This document shows, piece after piece, positions 43,182 to 50,692 of a stretch of DNA of 62,528 nucleotides (position 1 is the stretch's first letter; every line of letters starts with the position of its first letter). Location: positions 1 through 62,528 of the forward strand of contig NZ_JALXVH010000008.1 in the NCBI RefSeq assembly GCF_025149945.1. The letters run 5' to 3'. Under the pieces are notes generated by a model. The model was not told the origin of the DNA and made no database searches. It worked only from the letters and a program-made list of their open reading frames with translations. The DNA is from Kocuria sp. p3-SID1428. Its GTDB lineage: Bacteria > Actinomycetota > Actinomycetes > Actinomycetales > Micrococcaceae. Both the position numbers and the translations under genes were made by a program.

Positions 43182-45350
43182 ATGAGCCAGCACATCCGTC
43201 CCGCTGAAGACGTCTCCGGACTCGAGTCGGAGGCCCTCGAGCTGCTGCGCGCGCTGACCGGCCGCCCGGATGCCGTCTTCCATCCGGGACAGTTCCAGGC
43301 CATCTCCGCGCTGGTGGCGGATTCCCGTCGGGCTCTGGTCGTGCAGCGCACGGGCTGGGGCAAGTCCGCCGTCTACTTCATCGCGTCCCTGCTTCTGCGA
43401 GCCCGCGGGGCAGGCCCCACGCTGATCGTCTCGCCGCTGCTGGCGCTCATGCGCGACCAGGTCGCCGCCGCCGAGCGGGCAGGCGTGCGCGCGGCCTCCA
43501 TCAGCTCGGCCAACGCCACCGAGTGGGGGCAGATCCTCGAGCGGCTGGGCCGGGATGAGGTCGACGTCCTGCTCGTGTCTCCGGAACGGCTCAACAACGC
43601 CCGGTTCCGACAGGAGCAGCTGCCGGATCTCCTGCGGCGCATGGGGCTGCTCGTGGTGGATGAGGCCCACTGCATCTCGGACTGGGGCCACGACTTCCGC
43701 CCGGACTACCGCCGGATCCGCGATCTGATCGCCCAGCTGCCCAGCACCGTGCCCGTGCTGGCCACCACCGCCACGGCCAATGAGCGCGTCGTGCACGACG
43801 TCGAGGAGCAGCTCGGCGTGGGGGTCGTGGACGAGCAGCGGGCGCCCGTGCTGACGCTGCGCGGCCCGCTGGCCCGCGATTCCCTGCGCCTGGGCGTGCT
43901 GCGGATGCCGTCGAACACCGTGCGCCTGGCCTGGCTGATCGAGCACCTGGGGCAGATGCAGGGCTCGGGGATCATCTACGCCCTGACCATCGGCGCGGCC
44001 GAGGACACCACGCAGGCGCTGCGAGACGCCGGGCATGATGTCTGCTCCTACACCGGGCGCACGGACCCCTCGGAGCGCGAGCAGCTCGAGCAGGAGCTCA
44101 AGGACAACCGGGTCAAGGCGCTCGTGGCCACCTCGGCGCTGGGCATGGGCTTCGACAAGCCGGATCTGGGGTTCGTGATCCACCTGGGGGCGCCGTCGTC
44201 GCCGGTGGCGTACTACCAGCAGGTCGGTCGTGCGGGTCGCGCCACGGACAGCGCGGACGTCCTGCTGCTGCCGGGCAGCGAGGATCGGGAGATCTGGGAG
44301 TACTTCGCCACCGCGTCCATGCCCACCGAGGCCAAGGCCACCGCAGTGCTCACCGCTCTGGAGCAGCACGGCGGGCCGCTGGGACCGGGGGCACTGGAGG
44401 CGCGCGTGGACATCAAGCGCACCGCGCTGACCCTGCTGCTGAAGGTCCTGGCCGTGGACGGGGCGGTCGAGCAGGTGCAGGGCGGCTGGCAGGTCACCGG
44501 CCGCCCCTGGCACTACGACTCCGAGCGCTACGACCGCATCCGCCGCGCCAGGGTGGACGAGCAGAACGCCATGCTGGACTACCAGAACAGCTCGCGGTGC
44601 CGCATGCAGATGCTGATCGAGCAGCTCGATGATCCCCACGCCGAGCCCTGCGGACGCTGCGACAACTGCGCGGGGCCGTGGTACTCGGATCACGTCAGCC
44701 GGGATGCCTCGCAGGCGGCCACGTCGTCGCTGCAGAAGGTCGGGGTGCTGATCGAGCCGCGCGCCCAGTGGCCCACGGGCATGGATCGGCTCGGCGTGCA
44801 GGTCAAGGGGAGGATCCCGGAGGAGGAGCGGGCGCAGAACGGCCGGGCCGTCGCGCGCCTGACCGATCTGGGCTGGGGAAATCGCCTGCGGGAGATCTTC
44901 CACGACGACGCAGACGGCCGCCCCGTCGATCAGCAGGTCGATCCCGCCCTGGGCAAGGCCGCCATCGAGGTGCTGGCGGCTTGGGATTGGCAGCGCCGTC
45001 CGGCCGGCATCGTGGCCATGCCGTCGATGTCGCGCCCTCAGTTGGTCTCCTCTCTCGCCCAGGGGCTGTCCCAGGCTGGCCGCATGCCGCTGCTCGGGGA
45101 GCTCGGCCTGGCGGAGGGCCACCCGCGGCAGGGCTCCGGGGGCAACGGGGCCTACCGCCTGGCTGCGGTCTGGGAGCGCTTCGTGGTCACGCCGCAGGTC
45201 CAGCAGGGGCTCGACCAGCTCCAGGGCCAGCCCGTGCTGCTGATCGACGACCTCGTGGACAGCAGGTGGACCCTGACCGTGGCCGCACGCGAGCTGCGCC
45301 GCGCCGGCTCGGGACCCGTCCTGCCGTTCGTGCTGGCCTCCCGGGGCTGA
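43182..45350 (+). CDS. recQ: RecQ-family helicase fused to a phosphoribosyltransferase-like domain
   Basis: A 722-residue DNA helicase. Motif I is 'QRTGWGKSAVYF' (residues ~55-66), motif II is 'LLVVDEAHCISDWGHDFRP' and motif VI is 'QQVGRAGRA'. A RecQ zinc-binding region follows with cysteines in 'SRCRMQML' and 'PCGRCDNC'. Instead of an HRDC domain, the last ~110 residues resemble a PRTase: 'RPQLVSSLAQGLSQAGRMP' and the PRPP-loop-like 'VLLIDDLVDSRWTLTVAAREL'. Such fusions are known in actinobacteria. The usual Asp-Asp-x-x-T/S-T-G ending is altered to DDLVDSRWT, so PRPP binding is doubtful. ATG 43182 has GGGAGA upstream. Confidence 0.9.
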   Translation: MSQHIRPAEDVSGLESEALELLRALTGRPDAVFHPGQFQAISALVADSRRALVVQRTGWGKSAVYFIASLLLRARGAGPTLIVSPLLALMRDQVAAAERAGVRAASISSANATEWGQILERLGRDEVDVLLVSPERLNNARFRQEQLPDLLRRMGLLVVDEAHCISDWGHDFRPDYRRIRDLIAQLPSTVPVLATTATANERVVHDVEEQLGVGVVDEQRAPVLTLRGPLARDSLRLGVLRMPSNTVRLAWLIEHLGQMQGSGIIYALTIGAAEDTTQALRDAGHDVCSYTGRTDPSEREQLEQELKDNRVKALVATSALGMGFDKPDLGFVIHLGAPSSPVAYYQQVGRAGRATDSADVLLLPGSEDREIWEYFATASMPTEAKATAVLTALEQHGGPLGPGALEARVDIKRTALTLLLKVLAVDGAVEQVQGGWQVTGRPWHYDSERYDRIRRARVDEQNAMLDYQNSSRCRMQMLIEQLDDPHAEPCGRCDNCAGPWYSDHVSRDASQAATSSLQKVGVLIEPRAQWPTGMDRLGVQVKGRIPEEERAQNGRAVARLTDLGWGNRLREIFHDDADGRPVDQQVDPALGKAAIEVLAAWDWQRRPAGIVAMPSMSRPQLVSSLAQGLSQAGRMPLLGELGLAEGHPRQGSGGNGAYRLAAVWERFVVTPQVQQGLDQLQGQPVLLIDDLVDSRWTLTVAARELRRAGSGPVLPFVLASRG

Positions 45351-45359
45351 GTCGGAGCC

Positions 45360-45412
45360 CTCCCGCGAACATGGGGTGCTTCGGCTGCTTCCGCGGGCAG
45401 GTTCCGCGGGAG
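45360..45412 (+). terminator. Possible terminator after recQ
   Basis: ctcccgcgaac (45360-45370) pairs with gttccgcgggag (45401-45412) with one bulge around a 30-nt loop, 10 bp after the recQ stop. The loop is large, so this is tentative. Confidence 0.4.
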
Positions 45413-45441
45413 AGCGCGGCGCCCGCGCCTCTACCGTGCTT

Positions 45442-45470
45442 TTGACCCGCTCCAGCGGGCCGATTAGAGT
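45442..45470 (+). promoter_or_regulatory. Promoter of tRNA-Ser
   Basis: TTGACC (45442-45447) and TAGAGT (45465-45470) are exactly 17 bp apart, the best sigma70-type match I noticed in the window. It lies 57 bp before the tRNA. Confidence 0.75.
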
Positions 45471-45526
45471 GTCGTTCGCTGTTTCATCAGGAGAGTGCCG
45501 TTGTGCACCCTTCTTGGCGACAGCAA

Positions 45527-45615
45527 GGAGACGTGCCAGAGCGGCCGAATGGACTTCACTGCTAATGAAGGATCCGGGGAGACCTGGATCGGGGGTTCAA
45601 ATCCCCCCGTCTCCG
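45527..45615 (+). tRNA. tRNA-Ser (anticodon GCT)
   Basis: An 89-nt type II tRNA. Acceptor ggagacg pairs with cgtctcc, the anticodon loop is 'ctgctaa', a long variable arm is built from gatccggggagacctggatc, and the T arm is 'gggggttcaaatcccccc'. Discriminator G at 45615. CCA is not fully encoded. Confidence 0.97.
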
Positions 45616-45622
45616 CCCTTGT

Positions 45623-45671
45623 CCTGAGTCGCGACATCGTTGACAGACGATGTCGCGGCTCAGGCTTTTTT
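45623..45671 (+). terminator. Terminator after tRNA-Ser
   Basis: An 18-bp stem with one internal mismatch (45623-45640 with 45647-45664), 6-nt loop, and a run of T after the right arm: the most classical intrinsic terminator here. Confidence 0.9.
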
Positions 45672-45830
45672 CGTATGGGTTCGTCTTCTCCGCCAGCAGG
45701 CTTCTCACGCAGTCGAGCTGTGTGTGAAACCCTGGTCGATCACGGAGCGGACGATGGCGATCTGGCCACTGGGTGCTGAATCGGCATCGTCCCTGCGTCC
45801 ATCCTCTCCTCTTCTCGAAGGCGCATCGGC

Positions 45831-46850
45831 GTGAGCACAGCAGCTGATCAATCGTCCACCTCCGGGCCTCGCGAGTCCGCCGGCACCCAGGGCGGCGGCA
45901 GCTCGTTCACGGTCATCCTGGCGTTCGCGGCAAACCTGCTGGTGGCCCTGGCCAAGTCAGCCGTCGCGGCCTTGAGCGGATCGGCGTCCATGGTGGCCGA
46001 GGCAGCCCACTCCTGGGCCGATACCGGCAACGAGATCTTCCTGCTGGTGGGCGAGCGGCGCTCACGTCGGGCCCCAGATGCCACTCACCCGCTGGGTTAC
46101 GGCCGTGCCGGGTACGTCTGGGCGATGTTTGCCGCGATCGGGCTGTTCGCCGTGGGCTCCGGAGTCTCTATTTGGCACGGCTTCCAATCCTTGGGCGGCG
46201 AGGGCGAGGACGGCGGCTACGGATGGGCCTATCTGGTGCTCGGGGTGTCGTTCGTGCTCGAGGGGACGTCGTTCCTGCAAGCGCTGCGCCAGGCCCGCTC
46301 CGGGGCGCGCACCCGTCGCATCAGCCCGCTGCGCTACATCCGCACGACCTCCGATTCGATGCTGCGCGCGGTGTTCGCCGAGGACGCGGCCGCGCTGCTC
46401 GGGCTGCTGATCGCCGGCAGCGGCCTGGTCCTGCATCAGATCACCGGCAATGCGGTGTGGGATGCTCTGGGCTCGATCCTGGTCGGCGTGCTGCTGGGGA
46501 TCGTCGCGGTGGTGCTGATCCGCCGCAACGTCCAGCTGCTCACGGGCGAGGGCGGCTCGGCGCGCGGGCGCAACCGCCTGCTGTCGATCCTGCTCGAGCA
46601 TCCCGATATCGAGTCCGTGAGCCTGCTGCACACCGAGTGGGTCGGCGCCGACAAGCTGTTCGTCGTGGCCTCCGTGGACGTGACCGGAGATTCCCGTGAG
46701 TCGGAGCTGCGCACCAGGGTCCAGGCGGTCGAGGACCTGCTGGAGAAGGAGCCCGTGGTGCAGCGCGCGCTGCTGACCCTCACCCGGCCCGGCGACCAGA
46801 CCCGCCTGAGCCTCGAGCCGCTTCCGCAGCGGTACCGCAGCGAGTCCTGA
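45831..46850 (+). CDS. Cation diffusion facilitator transporter
   Basis: Exports divalent metal ions such as zinc in exchange for protons. The 339-residue protein has six helices. The first metal-site motif HxxxD is 'AAHSWADTGNEIF'. The second half-site sits in 'EDAAALLGLLIAGSGLVLH' and 'WDALGSILVG'. A C-terminal cytoplasmic regulatory domain (residues ~225-330, VSLLHTEWVGADKLFVVASV) follows. The GTG start at 45831 follows a clean upstream region but lacks a strong ribosome-binding site. It converges on the NCS1 permease gene with 33 bp between stops. Metal specificity cannot be read from sequence. Confidence 0.9.
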   Translation: MSTAADQSSTSGPRESAGTQGGGSSFTVILAFAANLLVALAKSAVAALSGSASMVAEAAHSWADTGNEIFLLVGERRSRRAPDATHPLGYGRAGYVWAMFAAIGLFAVGSGVSIWHGFQSLGGEGEDGGYGWAYLVLGVSFVLEGTSFLQALRQARSGARTRRISPLRYIRTTSDSMLRAVFAEDAAALLGLLIAGSGLVLHQITGNAVWDALGSILVGVLLGIVAVVLIRRNVQLLTGEGGSARGRNRLLSILLEHPDIESVSLLHTEWVGADKLFVVASVDVTGDSRESELRTRVQAVEDLLEKEPVVQRALLTLTRPGDQTRLSLEPLPQRYRSES

Positions 46851-46883
46851 CCCAGCCCGCCGGGCACCGTGCCCGTGTCCTTC

Positions 46884-48374
46884 TCAGGCCCGGGCCGCCG
46901 TCTGCTCCTGACGGCGGATGCGGCCCCGTCGGGCGAGAAGCGTCACCATGAACGAGAGCACCAGGGCAACCAGCACGCCCAGGTTGGACCCGGCCCAGGT
47001 GCCCTCCGGGCCGCCGACCAGACCGAAAAGGTAGCCCTGCCAGCTGTTCCAGGGGGCCGTCTCGGCGAAGGCGTTGAGCACCAGTCCCCAGCCGATCACG
47101 GAGGCGACGACCATGGTGAGCAGCGAGATCCAGTCCACCGACCCGTAGCGGCCGCCGGCATCGAAGAGCGCCGCCTCGTCGTAGTCCGAGCGACGGGTGA
47201 GAACATCCGCGATGAGGATCCCCGCCCACGAGGCCATCGGCACGCCCAGGGTGATGAGGAACGACTGGAACGGGCCGATGAAGTCCTGGGCGAAGAAGAC
47301 CACCCACAGGGTGCCGGCCGTGAGGATGAGTCCGTCCACGGCGGCCGCCGCCGGTCGCGGGATGCGGATCCCCAGCGAGAGCAGCGTGAGCCCGGAGGAA
47401 TAGATGCCGAGCACCGCCCCGGAGACCAGCGTCAGCACGGCCACGATCCAGAACGGGATGAGCGCCCACAGCGGCAGCAGCGTGCTCAGAGCGCCCACGG
47501 GATCAGCGCCGATGGCCTCGGCTAGCTGCGGGTCGGAGCCGGCCAGCAGCAGCCCGAAGAGCACCAGCACCACGGGGGCGCAGGCACCGCCGATCGTGTT
47601 CCAGGCGACGATGGCGGCATCCGAGGTCGAGCGGCGCTGATACCGGGACCAGTCGGCCGAGATGTTGATCCAGCCGAGTCCGAATCCCGTCATGACCATC
47701 ACGAATGCGCCGACCATCTGCTGCGCCGAGCCGGCCGGGGCGCTCAGGACGGCATCCCAGCGGATGTGGGGAATGGTCAGGGCCATGAAGACGATCGTGG
47801 CCGCACCGGTGAGCCAGGTCAGCACCGACTGCAGCCGGATGATCGTGTGGTAGCCGAGCACGGAGGCCGTGACGATGAGCAGGGCCACCACTGCCGCGGC
47901 GGTGACCATCACAGCCCCGCCCGCTCCCCAGCCCAGTGCGCTGAAGACCGTGCCGGTGGCGAGCACGGCGGTGATCGCCAGGGAGGTCTCCCATCCGATC
48001 GAGGTCAGCCACGAGATGATCCCCGGGACCTTCTGCCCGTGCACTCCGAAGGCCGCACGCGAGAGCACCATTGTGGGCGCACTGCCGCGCTTGCCGGCGA
48101 TCGCCACGAGGCCGCACAGCGCGAAGCTCACGATGATCCCGACGACGGCCACCGCGCTCGCCTGCCAGACCGAGATGCCGTAGCCCAGCAGGTAGGAGCC
48201 GTACGTCATCCCGAACACGGAGATGTTGGCGGCGAACCAGGGCCAGAACAGGTCGCGGGGTCGGGCGGTGCGCTCGTGCTCGGCGATGATCTCGATGCCG
48301 GTGCGCTCCAGCAGGGCGCCTGGGCGGTCGTCGTGGCGGGCGCTCGTCGGCGCGGTGGGCTGCGCAGCGGACAT
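46884..48374 (-). CDS. NCS1-family purine/cytosine permease
   Basis: A 496-residue transporter with twelve helices. NCS1 marks include 'ERTARPRDLFWPWFAANIS' at the N-terminus, 'LSRAAFGVHGQKVPGIISW' and 'GLGWINISADWSRYQ'. It probably imports cytosine, purines or allantoin-type compounds by proton or cation symport. ATG 48374 has GGAG with a 6-nt spacer. A second in-frame ATG at 48404 follows GGGGAGGGG and would add ten residues (MFCRFRSESL). Repeat copy E lies just upstream. Confidence 0.88.
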   Translation of the reverse strand: MSAAQPTAPTSARHDDRPGALLERTGIEIIAEHERTARPRDLFWPWFAANISVFGMTYGSYLLGYGISVWQASAVAVVGIIVSFALCGLVAIAGKRGSAPTMVLSRAAFGVHGQKVPGIISWLTSIGWETSLAITAVLATGTVFSALGWGAGGAVMVTAAAVVALLIVTASVLGYHTIIRLQSVLTWLTGAATIVFMALTIPHIRWDAVLSAPAGSAQQMVGAFVMVMTGFGLGWINISADWSRYQRRSTSDAAIVAWNTIGGACAPVVLVLFGLLLAGSDPQLAEAIGADPVGALSTLLPLWALIPFWIVAVLTLVSGAVLGIYSSGLTLLSLGIRIPRPAAAAVDGLILTAGTLWVVFFAQDFIGPFQSFLITLGVPMASWAGILIADVLTRRSDYDEAALFDAGGRYGSVDWISLLTMVVASVIGWGLVLNAFAETAPWNSWQGYLFGLVGGPEGTWAGSNLGVLVALVLSFMVTLLARRGRIRRQEQTAARA

Positions 48375-48423
48375 CAGGGACTCCGATCGGAAGCGGCAGA
48401 ACATCGAACCCCTCCCCACCCAC

Positions 48424-48487
48424 CCGCCGAGTGGATACCTGTTTGCGCTAAAGGGCTCAACAGCGCAACTGAGTATCCACTCGGCGT
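48424..48487. repeat. 64-nt palindromic repeat, copy E
   Basis: Ends ccgccgagtggatac and gtatccactcggcg are conserved. A 4-bp internal loop (ctgt against ctga) interrupts the stem, and the gcgct/agcgc closing pairs and 12-nt centre are kept. Flanks (48409-48423 C-rich, 48488-48503 G-rich) lengthen the stem by more than ten pairs. It is 27 bp after the peptidase stop and upstream of the NCS1 permease start, both minus strand. Confidence 0.9.
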
Positions 48488-48513
48488 AGGTGGGGGAGGG
48501 GATGGGCGGCGGG

Positions 48514-50628
48514 TCAGAGGGCGGCGGTCACGGCTCGCCACATGAAGTCGTAGGACAGCGCGTGCGAGCGGGCGGCCTGACGGTTGTCGCCGGCACCTGC
48601 GTGCCCGCCCTCGAGCGTCTCGTGGAACCACACCCGCTCATGGCCCTGGTTCAGCATGCGCTGAGCCATCTTGCGCGCCTGGACCGGTCCCACGCGGTCG
48701 TCGCTCGTGGCCGTCCAGAACAGCACCGGTGGGTACTGCCGACCCGGCTCCACCAGGTGGTACGGGGAGAAGGTGCGCAGCCATTCCCACTGCTGCGGGT
48801 CCTCCGGGTCGCCGTACTCCGCGATCCACGACGTCCCCGCCGACAGCTTGGTGTAGCGGCGCATGTCCAGCAGGGGCACCCCGCAGGAGATCCCCGCGAA
48901 GAGCTCCGGATAGGTGGTGAGCATGTTGCCCACCAGCAGCCCGCCGTTCGAGCCGCCGGCGCAGGCCAGCGTGGACGGCGAGCTCACGCCGCGCCGGTGC
49001 AGATCGCGGGCCACGGCCGCGAAGTCCTCATAGGCGCGGTGGCGCTGCGACTGCAGGGCAGCCCGGTGCCACGAGGGCCCGTACTCGCCGCCGCCGCGGA
49101 TGTTCGCGATGACCTGGACGCCCGTGCGCCCGGGTGCGGCTCCGCCCGCGCCGGACGACTCGACCCGACGGGTCAGCCACGACCGTCCGATCACCCCGGA
49201 GTAGCCCGGCGTGCGCGAGACCTCGAACCCGCCGTAGCCGGACAGCAGCGTGGGATTGCGCCCGTCCAGCTCCAGGTCGGCAGGACCGATCTGGTAGTAG
49301 GGGATGCGGGTCCCGTCGGCGGAGACCGCCCAGTGCTGCTCCACGCTCAGCCCGGAGGCGTCGAAGAACGACGGCGCCTGCTTGACCGGCTCGGGCAGCG
49401 ACTGCTCGAGCGTGCCGCGCAGGATCGTCGTGGGAGTGAGGAAGCCGCTCGTGGAGACCCAGACGTCGTCGCCGGCCTCGGGGTCCTCGTCGTCGACGGC
49501 CCACACCGCGGTGGAGCGGTGCTCGCCTGTGCCCTGCATGGGCTCGCAGCGCCAGGTGCCCGGCTCGACCACGCGGATCTCGGAGGAGACGTCCGTCAGC
49601 AGCTGCAGCACCAGGTGCGAGGCGGTCCACGACCAGCCCTGCAGACTCGTGTGCTCATCCGGGGCGAAGACCACTGTCAGGGAGCGCTCGCCGGCCAGGA
49701 AGCTCTCGAGCTCGGCGACCAGCAGGGTGCCGGGCGCGTGCTCGCCCCAGGTCTCCTGCGGGCGCAGCAGCAGCCACTGCCGGTGCAGGTCGACCTCGAC
49801 CGTCTCGGGGACATCGATCGGCACGGGGCCGCCGTCGACCGACTCGTCGAACAGGTAGGTCCGGGAGCGGAAGAAGTCGATCGCATCCACAGCCAGGGTG
49901 CGCTCGAAGCCAGGCGTGTGGTCGCGACCCACCCAGGCCTGGATGTGATCCCGCGGCACTTCGAAGACGACGGGAGCCTGATCGAGCGCCTGCCCGCGCG
50001 AGAGCCGGCGGACCTGGGCCGGGTAGGACGACGTCGTGGTCGAGCCCGGACCGGTGTCCGTGCCCACGAAGAGCGTGTCCGCATCCAGCCAGGAGACCGA
50101 GGTCTTGGCCGCCGGCAGGTCGAAGCCGCCCTCATCGGCGGGCACGAAGCGCCGCTGCAGCAGATCGAACTCGCGGTAGCGCCGGGCGTCGCCGCCGTCC
50201 GGGGACAGGGCGATCAGCATTCGTCGCCACTGGCCCTCGGTGTGCTGGGGGCGCAGCAGCCGCGCGCCGCCCCAGACCCAGGGGACGCCCTCGGCCTCGG
50301 CGAGCACATCCAGGTCCAGGATCACGTCCCACTGCGGATCGTCGCTGAGCCAGGACTGCCAGGTGGTGCGGCGGAACAGCCCGCGGGGGTGCTGCGCATC
50401 GCGCCAGAAGCCGTAGTAGTGCTCGCCGTGCTTGGAGACCATGGGGATGCGGTCATCGGAGTCCATGACCTCGAGCGCGGCGGCCTCGAGGCGCTCGAGC
50501 TGCGGGGTGACCAGCAGGGATTCGCTGCGATCGTTCTGCTCGCGCACCCACTCGAGCGCGGGCTCGCCGTGGATCTCCTCCAGCCACAGGAGGTCGTCGG
50601 CGGTCTCATCTGCAGGGGTCTCGTTCAT
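48514..50628 (-). CDS. Prolyl oligopeptidase-family serine peptidase (S9)
   Basis: A 704-residue cytoplasmic peptidase (no signal peptide) with an N-terminal seven-bladed propeller (~residues 55-430) and an alpha/beta hydrolase domain. The triad is Ser in 'CAGGSNGGLLVGNML', Asp in 'TSDDRVGP' and His in 'EGGHAGAGDN'. The N-terminal 'DDLLWLEEIHGEPALEWV' is the family's usual opening. Cleaves short peptides, typically after proline or basic residues. It could act on peptides brought in by the POT carrier at 39-40.5 kb (inference). ATG 50628 is used; another ATG lies 9 bp upstream. Confidence 0.93.
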   Translation of the reverse strand: MNETPADETADDLLWLEEIHGEPALEWVREQNDRSESLLVTPQLERLEAAALEVMDSDDRIPMVSKHGEHYYGFWRDAQHPRGLFRRTTWQSWLSDDPQWDVILDLDVLAEAEGVPWVWGGARLLRPQHTEGQWRRMLIALSPDGGDARRYREFDLLQRRFVPADEGGFDLPAAKTSVSWLDADTLFVGTDTGPGSTTTSSYPAQVRRLSRGQALDQAPVVFEVPRDHIQAWVGRDHTPGFERTLAVDAIDFFRSRTYLFDESVDGGPVPIDVPETVEVDLHRQWLLLRPQETWGEHAPGTLLVAELESFLAGERSLTVVFAPDEHTSLQGWSWTASHLVLQLLTDVSSEIRVVEPGTWRCEPMQGTGEHRSTAVWAVDDEDPEAGDDVWVSTSGFLTPTTILRGTLEQSLPEPVKQAPSFFDASGLSVEQHWAVSADGTRIPYYQIGPADLELDGRNPTLLSGYGGFEVSRTPGYSGVIGRSWLTRRVESSGAGGAAPGRTGVQVIANIRGGGEYGPSWHRAALQSQRHRAYEDFAAVARDLHRRGVSSPSTLACAGGSNGGLLVGNMLTTYPELFAGISCGVPLLDMRRYTKLSAGTSWIAEYGDPEDPQQWEWLRTFSPYHLVEPGRQYPPVLFWTATSDDRVGPVQARKMAQRMLNQGHERVWFHETLEGGHAGAGDNRQAARSHALSYDFMWRAVTAAL

Positions 50629-50692
50629 GGTCCCCACCCTAGGGCCCGGCTCCGGGGCCTCATGCAGGGTCTGCGGTTCCTATGCTGGGGCC

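Noticed and set aside
30656..48487. 64-nt repeats as integron attC sites
   Set aside because: No integron integrase, no array of cassettes in one direction, and no clear attC-type conserved triplet arrangement; adjacent genes are in mixed orientation.
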